Of a stretch of 64,000 nt of DNA, positions 19,539 through 29,770 are shown one piece after another. The DNA lies in contig BSQZ01000002.1 of assembly GCA_033239005.1 (NCBI GenBank), positions 1,596,001-1,660,000 on the forward strand, read 5' to 3'. The notes below the pieces were generated by a model, which was not told the DNA's origin, did not search any database, and saw nothing but the letters and a program-made list of their open reading frames with translations. The translations under genes and the position numbers were made by a program. Source of the DNA: Lamellibrachia satsuma. Its lineage: Eukaryota > Annelida > Polychaeta > Sabellida > Siboglinidae. The stretch's first letter is position 1. Each line of letters opens with the position of its first letter.

Positions 19539-20389
19539 AAAATATTAATATGCTGCTGGCACTGGTGTTTCGAGAACGTCACCACCAAAATAATAATAAT
19601 AAAATATGATATCTACATAGCGCCATCATCACATAGTGCTCTATGGAGTGCCATAAAACACTAACATTATATAGCCTTTTTGTTTTGGAAGTGACGTAGA
19701 GTGATATAATGAAAGCATCGAGTTACTAAAATGCAAGGAAGGAAATCAACGTAATAATTTACATGTAAAAGGAAATCAACGTAATAATTTACATGTAATT
19801 GATTAAGGATTGGGAGAAGTTTGGTACGATGAAAATAAAACTGATGCCGATTGATCAACTAATGCGAATCGAGAATAATAAACCGAATCTGAATATATAA
19901 TGATCGATATTCTTTTGTTTAAAAAATAAGAGACCAATGACGTGAGTGACACTTGACCATTATCAGCCATTTGGTTGCACCTCCTATCGGTCGGTGGAGA
20001 GACCAATCCACAGTCACCGATTCTCTTATAGTTGCGTATCGAGCAGCTCTCAGGGGAGAGGTTTGTCGGCCCCCAGACCATGATGTAGTCCTCCACCCAA
20101 ACTACTGACAACCCCTATGTGTTGAGCTAGCAACCTCTTATGACAACACGTCTACCCGTTTATATAGTTGGTAAACCCTTCCGGCCGAATTTGTGGTGTG
20201 AACTCTTGAAACATGTTCACTTTACGTTTTATCTGTTATAACGACATTTAAATAAACAATTTATTCATTAGAATGTTTCTTATATGACCTTGTTCAAGAT
20301 GTAACACAGCAAAATGTATAACATGCATCAGTAATATTACTAGTCTATGTTATTGATATTTAATTATGCAGATTCAGTGGTGAAAATTA
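19539..20389. other. No recognisable gene
   Basis: Copy of 6747-7598, including a duplicated GGAAATCAACGTAATAATTT (19741-19797) and the unrecognised minus frame at 19803-20111. Confidence 0.55.
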
Positions 20390-20427
20390 TGCGCATGCGC
20401 CGGAAGTGCTCACTCTAAGATGGCGCC
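20390..20427. promoter_or_regulatory. NRF1-ETS-YY1 promoter-like cluster (unit 2)
   Basis: NRF1 GCGCATGCGC (20391-20400), ETS CCGGAAGTG (20400-20408), YY1-type AAGATGGCGCC (20417-20427). All three motifs and their spacing are unchanged from unit 1, while flanking bases differ. Confidence 0.6.
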
Positions 20428-20469
20428 TACAACAACGTCGGCCCGTTAACTGTCATCAATAACCTGTGC

Positions 20470-20885
20470 CTTGGGAATGCAACATAAGACAAGTGGAAAA
20501 CGTTTATTATTTTGCCAACAGTATCATCGAACAGTTGTATTAAATGGCAGTATCTGTTTATTATCTATGAATCTATTCATTCCCATCGCCGTTACTTTGT
20601 GAAACAAATGCGCGTAACAGTTACGTTAGCCAATAGTAAGTCAAAATTCTTAGAAAGTGTAAAAAACAATAGTCCCCGTCGTAGCCAGCACAGCACCTTG
20701 GAAATGCAACTCACTACACGTGGAAAAAGTTTAATATTATTTTGTCTACAGTATCATCGAACAGTTGTATTAAATGGTATTATCTGTTTATTATCTATGA
20801 ATCTATTCATTCCCATCGCCGTTACTTTGTGGAACAAACGCGCACAACAGTTACGTTAGCCAACAATCAGTCAAATGCTTAGAAA
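20470..20885. repeat. Tandem duplication with 227-bp period (unit 2)
   Basis: Copy of 7679-8100, with the same two monomers sharing ATCATCGAACAGTTGTATTA. Confidence 0.8.
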
Positions 20886-21925
20886 GTGTGTCGTCTCCAT
20901 CCAATTGAAGAACAAATAATAATATTATATCCATTCAACATAGGGCCTACATGAACCTGCTAAACTACGCAAATCCGACATTCTACCTAATATAAACTCG
21001 TACTAGGGCTACATCACTAGAACTCTCCAGTGCGGCCACAATCTAGTCACATTTTGGAAGCGGTTAATACATAATCATGAGTTGCATCAGAAGAAGAGAA
21101 ATATAGTTGTCACTAGTAATTAACGTGTCCCAATACATTAATCATAACTCCATATGAATGGCCAATTGTTTGTAGAATCCGAGCAGAAACGGCATATGTA
21201 TCAACATTAATACTATATCAAATATGTGTATTCCACAGAATATATATTATTGATCTACAAAGCCAAATAACGTTTATTCACAAACCTAGAGAATCGAGGC
21301 CGAAATTGTGTTCAAATCAGTGACACTTCTTCGGTGGTATTCCGCATTCTGTTAGGTCATAAAGTCGCTGTTTATGATGCACCGTTTGTTTTCGTAGTAG
21401 CTGTTTCGTATCACCTCTTTTTCACCTATTTCGTCTGACTGGCTGTCAACGCAACGCACTTCAACCGATTTAGCTGAAATCAGCTGTTACAGAGAATTCC
21501 ACGTGAAGCACGCAGTGCGTGCTATAGACAAACCATGTGTGTTGAAACAGACCACTTCGCATTGATTGTTATGTAACACATGCTAAATGCAAGAACTGCC
21601 CGCATGCTGGCTCGTAAACAGCAATTAAGCAATGTGGTCTTTTGTCTGTGCTGGAAGAGTTGGCAACGAACCACGACAGGCATTGTTGTCCTGTTTGCAT
21701 CAGATAATCTTCAGCAGCTCCACTCATTGACACTTGTCAACGCCATCAACGACAATTATTCTGGTATCGTAATTGTAACGACACATGCATGTTGTTCTAT
21801 CGAGGACACGTAATCATTCCGGTTACAACAATTTTCTCAGCACTTTTATACAAAAAAAACAAAGGTACACATCAGTTGTGTGAATTCAGTGTTCTGCTGT
21901 AAATGTACGTGTGATTTCAATGTGT
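20886..21925. other. No recognisable gene
   Basis: Copy of 8101-9120; the 77-codon frame (21580-21813) is conserved with one substitution (S to A) but has no known family. Confidence 0.55.
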
Positions 21926-21999
21926 GGGCGGGCGGGCGGGCGGGCTCACCCTGTAGTCCGTGGTGAGGCTGGCACAGATACTGGTCGTCCAATTTTGTT

Positions 22000-22282
22000 T
22001 CCCATTCTTCTTCATCACTAGTCCACAGCATATTCTCTTGAGAGGTGGAGTCCAAAGCATTTGCTAACGAAACATGGAGTCCACAGCATTGACTATCAAG
22101 ACATGGGATCCATAGCTTTCACTCACGAGAAGTGAAGAGAGATGGAGTCCACAGCATATACTCAAAAGAGATGGAGTAAACAGCATTTACCCATGAGGGT
22201 TGGAGTCAACAGCATTTACTGATGAGAGATGGAGTACACAGCATTTATTCATGAGATATGGAGAACACAGCATTTACTCACG
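22000..22282. repeat. Minisatellite, about 30-bp unit (unit 2)
   Basis: Copy of 9190-9482 with the same order of variant monomers. A (GGGC)n tract lies upstream at about 21926. Confidence 0.85.
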
Positions 22283-22660
22283 ACTGATTTCTGCACTACA
22301 GGGTTGTTTTAAAACAATTCCAGTAATCCAATAAACTGTTGGACAGAATTGTCCCCTCCACCCACGCCAATATTTAAAAACAAAACAAATTGCAAGCACT
22401 CTACACGCATTGCCAATGCGGAGCACTGACCCATCCACATTGACTCACTCCTATATATCAATTTTGTTATTATTGGAATTTTTAGCATGATGGAAGCTTG
22501 TTCATCTTGGATCCTGATTGGTTAAAGTTTAGCCAATCATCAGTTTCAATGCAACTGTTACAACAGAAATAATCAGAAACTGGCTTGACTGCATCCGATT
22601 CAATATTTACAATATATACGAAATAACAAATTATACAATAGATTGCAAGGTAACCATATA
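22283..22660. other. No recognisable gene
   Basis: Copy of 9483-9858, ending AAGGTAACCATATA where the two units diverge. Confidence 0.6.
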
Positions 22661-23154
22661 GAGTGTAATACAAAGCCCTATTTCAACTGAGATGGTGGCC
22701 TAGTGCACCAACTAGGTAAGTAAATACACTACTAAGACCTACTCATATGTTTTTAACACGAGACCCTAAATAACCATTTATCCACCCACGAGATGACCCT
22801 ATTAATGTGAACCACCCAGACCATGAATTTGGTGGTGGCTAATTTACGGGCACCAAAATCACACTAATGAATATTCTTGATATGCAATGAATATTCCTAA
22901 CATGCAATGATTGAACAATTGAAGTGAGACTTTCAAGTGGTATTAAATATAAATTGTTAAAATTTCTATGCCATTTAATAATTTCAGTCATGAGAGTGTA
23001 CATGGTTGCATCTTATGAATATTGAACAATCAGCTTCCTGTGTCCCTAAACAAATCACAATCCATATTTACATTTATTGCCCACTGTTGTAAGAAAGCCC
23101 AGAAAGCTTCAATAATCAAGTTCTGACCTACTTTTTGTTCCCAGAGTTTAAACA

Positions 23155-23410
23155 AAGATTGTAACCAGGGATTTCTCGGTTGTTGCACCAACTCTTTGGA
23201 ATTCACTCTGTTAGTGTTAGGTCAGTAGGAAACATCTGAAGACTTACCCTTTCAACCACGTTTAGTTCCTTAGCTCCTAGCATATATTCATCCATATGTT
23301 TACCACTTTAAAACTGTATATGATTGCCTAGCCCATTTGTTTTGATGCACCTCTGAGCTTGGGTTTCAGCGCAATAGAAGTTATTGTATTTTATTATGAT
23401 GTATTCTGAA
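23155..23410 (+). mobile_element. CR1-type LINE 3' end
   Basis: Decayed reading FSVVAPTLWNSL (the PxLWNxLP motif near the end of CR1/Jockey ORF2), then the 3' untranslated signature CTCTGAGCTTGGGTTTCAGC and GCAATAGAAGTTATTGTATT with a TTATTATG tail. The same 3' signature recurs at 40858, 46470 and 60040. Confidence 0.7.
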
Positions 23411-23540
23411 TAAATTGAATTCTGCTGTGAATGAGTGAAAGAAACTGTGTGAGTGAAAGAAACTGTGTGGCACTGAGCAATATACATACTCCTCTTCTCG
23501 TACTAGTGCTAGCTCCCAGGTTATGTGTTCTCCACTGCAG

Positions 23541-23657
23541 GACTCAGCTGTTTCCTCTAAGCGAGTCATGTACCAGACAGGTGAGCTTGGAGTCTCTGGA
23601 GGAAAGGTGGCATCCCTTCTTGGCCTTACCCCCCAGTCAAAGTGGCTGCCATATTAG
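23541..23657 (+). other. Possible short exon, unrecognised
   Basis: A 3' splice site (TTCTCCACTGCAG) precedes 38 open codons, DSAVSSKRVMYQTGELGVSG onward, ending at TAG. An internal donor (CAGACAG-GTGAGC) is also possible. The peptide is not low-complexity and looks gene-like, but I cannot assign it. Absent from unit 1. Confidence 0.25.
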
Positions 23658-23970
23658 CGATCAAGTTTTGTTTAGTAGCAATCTCCTGACCCATTGAAAT
23701 AACTTAGAGTTGGTGAATGTATAAATGCCAACAATTAAGCTTTTTCAATTACAATGAATTAATTAACGTCATGTTTATTTTACATACGACATAAGAATTA
23801 TATTTGTAATTTATGTCTAAAAATTGTATTTTGAATGCTAACTGTGACTGTGTTATGCTGTTTTTCGTGAAATACACACTTCCAATCCAGAATCAAGCAT
23901 GTCGAGACTAGCATATTATATCAACTGACCAGTCCACAGTTGATAGAGATGCCCTACTTGGTGCAGTTAC

Positions 23971-24094
23971 CTGTCGCTCCAGTGCACTTCAGTCGCTCCG
24001 AGCAAGCAAGGTCAATGAAGTTGAACTTGGCAGCCAGAGTCTCAAAGCCAGTGAACATCTCTGTTGTGTGCTGTTCCTTCCTGTCGTCTGGCAT
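23971..24094 (-). pseudogene. KIF21: Decayed kinesin motor exon, KIF21-like (unit 2)
   Basis: Same 124-nt exon as 11381-11504 with intact splice sites: FETLAAKFNFIDLACSERLK then CTGAT. It differs from unit 1 at a few residues (D to G, N to T, K to N), and FETL is the ancestral-looking reading. The lost switch II Gly and the LKCTG change are shared, so decay began before the tandem duplication. Confidence 0.82.
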
Positions 24095-24526
24095 CTGTGA
24101 GCAAACAGGGAGGAAACTGAGAGTCAGTCACTCATGTTTCACTAAACCTTTGCAGTTGCTATGGTAAACAAACATTTATGATAACTTTGGAGCTGTCGAA
24201 ATGTAATGCAATTATGCATACTCGTGCAAAATATTTACTAAATGCATGCTTAAAACTATGCTATTCACAGTACCTGCCTTGACTTTTGTGTTGTTGTGGA
24301 GTTTAGGGGAAATACCTACAAAACAAATATTGACTGCATTTATTTGTTACAAAAGCAGTTAGCAAGGATTATCAGCAATGTACACTATTACCATCATACA
24401 AATGAATTATCTTGTGAACTGCATAAATAAATTAATTATTGATAATATTATTATATAATCTGATTTTGTAAAACTAAAAACTCCCATCATGTGTGAAGCA
24501 AACAAAACGTTGTTACCAAATAATCT

Positions 24527-25314
24527 GCTGGGAGGAGACTATAGATGTCTCGTTATGGTACTAGACATGACTGGAGCAATATCCAATCATGCATGCATTT
24601 ACTGCAGAGTCCATTCAAATGACCGAGGGGATGTGACTAAATATGAAGACTTATTGCGGTGAAGGTGTGGCAAGGCCAATACATGACATTTCTGAACATG
24701 CACGTAGTAGTTCGTACGGATGTAGGTCTGTACCATTTGTGAGTCTTCCCTTCACTCATGGAGTCATGGATGAACTGCATATGATGCTTTGAGTTACTGA
24801 CAGACGTCTAGCTAATCTCACAGAAGATGTCACTGATTATGCTAAGGAAAGAATGGCATTTTCTCAAAATCCAATGTTGTACACCTCATTGAATTGCTTA
24901 AGTGCATCAAATTGTGTGGTGTCAGTTTTAGAACATTGGAAACAAGAGATGTGTCTGGGAATGGGATGGATAGACTTTAATTCACAAGTTTAATGGGGAA
25001 GAGAAGAAAACTTCTCAAACACCTACCTTCATGCCTAGCAGAAAGGGATGCATTACATCCCAACTCAAAATAGAGTTGTTGAATTTTGGGAGAAATGTCA
25101 AGAATTGTATGCAGCTATCAACCTTGAATACAGCAATGTAGGTGCTGTTGAATCAGCTAGTATATTCATGTTATATAAAACCCTTAAAGGAAGGAGAAAA
25201 GGGTATGAAACTAAAAGGGTCACTCTACATATGCATTGTATTGTTTACCATATTCCTAGGAACAGCTTGAAAATAAAAAGTTCAGTGCTCATGGGATGGA
25301 AAAATTTAAGTTAA
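24527..25314 (+). pseudogene. Remnant of a transposon-type gene, unnamed family (unit 2)
   Basis: Copy of 11935-12720: GGDYRCLVMVLDMTGAISNH, VVEFWEKCQELYAAINLEYS and KRVTLHMHCIVYHIPR. The KRVT reading is closer to the family pattern (LRVTPYMH) than the KRAT of unit 1. Confidence 0.55.
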
Positions 25315-25699
25315 TTTAATTAATAAAAATTAAGTATATGCATAAACAACACTAAAATAAAATTGAAGCATGTTCAAGTACTCTAAAGGTATCTTTGAAG
25401 CAACTGCACTTCCATAGTTTTAGATACGGTACTGTATTACTATTCAGATGAAAATTTTCTCAGTGCCTCATAATATTTTATTAATATTGTAAATGATAAT
25501 TTGACAGTATGGTAGAAGCAAATCGTGTATGTACTCTTTTGGTGAATATGTGATGGTGTTAATTGATCTGGTCGGTTCTGATACAATGTTCTTTAAGTAT
25601 TATTATGTTATTACGTTATTTAACTTGAGTTCCGTCAACATAAAACTTGAATTACATCTGTCATCATCATTCGTGCTGTAACCAACAATATTCATATTC

Positions 25700-25923
25700 C
25701 GAACTGTGATAAAAATCAGGACCCTTCTGAACTGTGATCAAAGTCAGCACCCTTCTGAACTTTGAACAAAGTCGGCACTCTTATGAACAGTAATCAGTCA
25801 GCAGCCTTATGAACTGTGATCATGCCTCCAAAGTCAACACCTTTATGACTTGTGATCATGCCCTCAAAGTCAGCACCCTTATGACCCGTGATCATGCCCT
25901 CGAGGTCAGCACCCTTATTACCT
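25700..25923. repeat. Minisatellite, 28- and 36-bp units, shortened (unit 2)
   Basis: Copy of 13074-13446 but with fewer 36-bp monomers. It is cut at TTATTACCTGGGATCCTAGCC, where the array joins the unit 3 leader, so the third-unit breakpoint lies inside or at the edge of the array. Confidence 0.88.
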
Positions 25924-26384
25924 GGGATCCTAGCCTTTGTACCCCATCCAGAACAACTCTCTGTTGCATCATGTGCAATGTAAAGATTGTGTGTAACCGT
26001 GATTACTCTGCATTCATGTTCGTGTTCACTGTCGTTTGAGACAGTGTAGCTGGATAGAAGTGATGCTTACATATGATAATAAAGTAGATATACAGGGCCT
26101 GATCAATCAGGGTGCTTTTTTTAATTTAATTTTTTTGCTGATGACACCAATATTTTTTTGCTCAGCAGATGACCCGGTTGAACTCAGCAAAGACAGGCAA
26201 ACAACTTGGTTAATTGGTTATGTGGTTTGTAGTTAATCAATTATCACATGTGTAGGAAATTAATGTCATGCTATTTAGTAACTATGAAAAGCCAGCACTA
26301 ATGTAAAAATCAATGATATTGAAATGACATATGTAAGTAAATTTCTAGTTGTTTTAATAGGACGATAACTTTGAAACTTTGAGA
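25924..26384. repeat. Tandem duplication, unit 3 fragment
   Basis: Matches 427-905 (GATCCTAGCCTTTGTACCCC through GACGATAACTTTGAAACTTT) with small indels. Homology stops at GAAACTTTGA, where unit 1 continues AAAGTATTGC and this copy enters unrelated sequence. This is the right edge of the array. Confidence 0.9.
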
Positions 26385-27992
26385 AGTCCACGGCTGAACC
26401 ATTGTGTCTTGGGTGATATACACAGAAGTTATTATTTCATCGTCCCTAAGGCCAATAAATGAATGGGACAGATTATCTACAATTTCTGTTAATGCAGGCT
26501 ATGTGAATATTTTAAAAACAAAATTTACAAATATCTTGTTACACATAAATGTAACAAAAACTGTCTAGTTAATTGCTTCCTTTTCTGTCTGAATCAACCA
26601 ATGGTTGCATTTCAAAAATACATAATTCTAACTCGAGCAAACATTACGTCTATATTGTAGATAGCTATATTACGTAAGAACAATATCAACATGTAAATGA
26701 GCAACACATATGTTGATTCATGGTGGAATGATAGGATGAACATTCGAAGCAGTATGCCGACGACCATGGGAGGATGAACATTTGCAGCAGGAAGCATACC
26801 CCAAAAAGCCATATTGGTGCACCCTGGGGCAAGACAGCCACCGATATATACCTGGGGCATTTCGCCCTGATCGGCCTGACAGATCATGGTAAAGTCAGTT
26901 TAGGTTGCCCAACCATGCATAACATACGGAGTTATGTACCATATTGGTTCGTCCATATAAGTATGGTCGAAACATTGCCTGAGTAATAATACATACATAC
27001 ACACATGCAAAGATTATTATAGTACACAGGCTATAATAATTGTCAAGTAAAAATGGGGTTAGCAAATAAAATATACCTTCCAATTCATAAATTGATGAAA
27101 TGTTATAAAACTGTTCCATGTGCATATTTGCACAGAGACTGGGTGTGGTAGTGTTTGAATGTTTAGTGTCATTGTAAAATTACAAAAAAAGCCTCTTTCC
27201 TTTGTTTACAGGTGATACAATTCAGAAAAGACTAATACGTTATTGTACTCAATATAAGCAGGATACATGTAATTCCAAAAAACAATTCCCCGAATGCGGC
27301 AATGCGCAAAAGAGTTGCACGAGTCATGGTATGTTTGCTGACCCAGCCACACAACCACAGGAAGGACTTTTTTGCAAGTAATGCAGTGGCGTGACACGTA
27401 GTAAAAGTTTAGCAATGTACCCTTGTATCCCTACCAATATTATCTGGACAATATCTCATAATTAACTCCACGGAAAATATTCCAGAAATACTGTTTATGA
27501 GACAATATCTCTTCAGAAGTATATCCTGGATATTATTCTGCTACTGCATTACATACAGAATGTCTGCAAATTATCCACTTTCCGAGGTTGATTTCGGCTG
27601 TGTTTGCATATGAAAGCCTATAATTGAATTACGGTTAGTTGATAGTAAGTTATTATCACATCAGTAAAAAATGCAATTTGCTGGCCCAGTAACTTGATTA
27701 AATAAAAATTTTAAGGTGGCTCCTCGAATGTTAATTTGATATCTTTTCCTAGATAAAAGCATTCGTCTTCACATAACGGGCGGGTCATGTCTCAGAAAAA
27801 AGGGATCCCAGTTGTCCAATAAAACAGCAGGAACAACAACTATAGTTATCTACATTTCGATATGGACAGCACTTTCTAGCACAGCACAGTGGAATGTAAA
27901 TGCAGAATTTTTTTTTATTACGTAAATTAATATATTATAATTTACTGAAATATATAATTCTTGTAATTCTAGATCCTGTCAATGTGACTTAC
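26385..27992. other. No recognisable gene; expected KCTD3 downstream exons absent
   Basis: AT-rich single-copy sequence. I looked on the minus strand for the next KCTD3-type exon (FGERDDQQVF-like) and did not find it. A minus frame at 26612-26887 has no known domain. A short string, TTCACATAACGGGCGGGTC near 27770, is repeated at 39012. Confidence 0.55.
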
Positions 27993-28904
27993 CAAAGTTG
28001 TTACTGTGGATATACTGAAGGTGTGGTTCCACCCTCTCTATGGAGATAACCTTGAATAATGCCAAGGTCACTGAGCCGGGCTTTGGGCTGATCATGGCAA
28101 TGAATCAGGTCACGTTCCACATATGTACTTGGTTGTACTCAGAGCACACTGCAAACACAGCAGTGAGCTACAGTGATTAACTTTCCTTTATTCAAGCACC
28201 TGTTACTGATAAGCCGTGTTGAATCAAAAGAAAGCTGATATGATCATAATCAATGCTTCAATTTGGATTACTTGAAAAGAAAACCAAGCTTTTACTGGTA
28301 TATTTTATATAACTGTGGATGTCAGAGTATATGTAATTGATGGCCCACTACAAATCAACCCATAAATGTGACATAGTCACCATCATGAAATAAAGCTTTA
28401 TATTATATTTGAATATTTTCCAAAGACATATACTTGAGAATTGGACCTACCACAGACGAGATGCTTCGATGACAACATCACCTTAGTGATGGGACTGGTG
28501 TGTACAGAGAACGTCTGGAAGAGCTGTGGGCCCTGTCCAATTGACTCTGGCTGCTGCAGAACGACATGCGCAGCTCCCAAAATTGTCCAGTAGGCTATCT
28601 CAATCCATTTCCCACCCAGGGCTGAAAACAGTCAAGCAATGTACAATACCAAAACAGTCCTGCTTCAAAGGATCAACTTGCACATTAGCATAAGAAATAT
28701 AATCAACACATCTAAATGAGACGTTAGTCTTCAGTGTAGTTTCTCTGAATTAGTCAGTATTTATAACATTTACTTCTAAAATTCTAGACAAATGTAGCAA
28801 GCAGGGAGACTCACCTGTTGTGGGGGCGAGATAGAGACTGAGTGTTGTGACGCGGTCCCTACTATGGTATATGTCCTTCATACACAACGGGAACTTTTGG
28901 ATAT
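27993..28904 (-). pseudogene. KCTD3: KCTD3/SHKBP1-like WD40 gene fragment, three exons, in-frame stop
   Basis: Three minus-strand exons with GT-AG borders and matching phase 1 junctions: 28904-28815 (IQKFPLCMKD, DRVTTLSLYLAP), 28621-28451 ([40 protein letters not shown]) and 28148-27993 (CSEYNQVHMWNVT, then FIAMISPKPGSVTLALFKVI). They align in order with the WD40 region of human KCTD3 and SHKBP1 ([33 protein letters not shown]). KCTD3-family proteins are BTB/WD40 proteins; KCTD3 binds HCN channels and SHKBP1 binds CIN85. Oddities: the Arg codon of TRFRGMI is TGA (CGA to TGA), the MKD-to-YHS stretch is about eight residues short, and neither BTB nor later exons are in view. Probably an unprocessed, truncated pseudogene beside the array; a sequencing or allelic stop is possible. 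Confidence 0.87.
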
Positions 28905-29247
28905 CTGTAGGTAGGATGCAGAAACAACAACACTCAACCAGCTTTAGTTTTCAATGTCTGCATACACATATTCTGTCTAATCTATCTAATCTATAAAGAA
29001 GTTTATGTTGGTCTGTCAGTTGTGTCCTATTCACGGACGTATCTGTGGGCCAATCTAGATGAAACTCTACAAGGTCACACAGGAGCCCCTTCTGACGAAC
29101 ATGGAGGGTCATATGGGGAACCATTCATATGGGTCCTCGGGGTGGGAATTACATTTTAAAAAGGCTTTATTTCGTTTTCTATGTCATCATAAAGATAACA
29201 ATTATGGCTGCCTTTTTTCATATCGATACCAGCATTACACCAACTAC
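28905..29247. other. No further KCTD3 exon found
   Basis: The upstream blade exon expected before IQKFPL (ending in a GSIYYID-like motif) is not visible here on the minus strand. Confidence 0.4.
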
Positions 29248-29414
29248 TGTCTTGTCAGTACACCAGCTTATATTAACTGTGTGGCCGTGGTGAGAGTCCT
29301 TGTTGACCACCACTGTCTCCGGGCCTGGGAAGCTTTGGTGGATTCTGATCCATTCAGCCTTGTTCTCAGTTTCTCGTCCACCAAACGGGCTTTCTGCATC
29401 CTCTAGCACCATAT
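29248..29414 (-). other. Possible exon, unrecognised
   Basis: Acceptor GATTTTTACAG, then about 55 open codons (LEDAESPFGGRETENKAEWI, FPGPETVVVNKD), with a weak donor GTAGTT. The composition looks coding, but I find no family and it does not match KCTD3. Confidence 0.25.
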
Positions 29415-29770
29415 CTGTAAAAATCAAACATCTTCTTCTTTGTAAGGTGGCCAAAGTACCGAAGCTTTCTTGTCATCACTGTTCTCAATAGTCAACAATT
29501 GTTTTCGATTTTATTTACATAGTCATTTCTTTTCAATCCAGCTAATAACCAACAATCTTCTTGCCTGCCCTTTTCAAAGTCTTACACCACCTATCTACGT
29601 AGCATATCAATCCGTTGTTACCACCCTGGAATAGATAATGACCTAACCGTGTCATACCTTGTCACTGGAACCACAACACAGATTTAACAAGATTTGCCAT
29701 CCAAGCCAAAGGCCCAGATGGCAAGTGGACAAGGAAGCCATTGGCTTATCGAGAGTCCAACAATGTTCAT

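Larger units (their letters stand above)
22661..23703. other. Segment present in unit 2 only, contains a LINE 3' end
   Basis: Replaces the LINE of unit 1. Bases 22661-23150 hold nothing recognised. 23155-23410 is a CR1-type 3' end (separate entry). It probably represents the ancestral content of the unit, lost when the unit 1 LINE inserted, but the reverse order cannot be excluded. Confidence 0.6.
13849..25923. repeat. Tandem segmental duplication, unit 2
   Basis: Begins with the same leader as base 1 for about 57 bases, then jumps to the equivalent of 2087 (GTATGCAGTGTGAAAAG). Differences from unit 1: lacks 61-2086 of the leader and the 339-bp block at 3861-4199; retains 16625-17928, which unit 1 lost; carries 22661-23703 where unit 1 has a LINE; and lacks the tail at 13447-13848. 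Otherwise the two units differ by sparse substitutions. Confidence 0.93.

Noticed and set aside
29248..29414. Exon candidate considered as a missing KCTD3 exon because of its SPFGGRE string
   Set aside because: Only a few residues resemble the KCTD3 GPFGERDD motif and the position is upstream, out of order; kept only as an unassigned exon.
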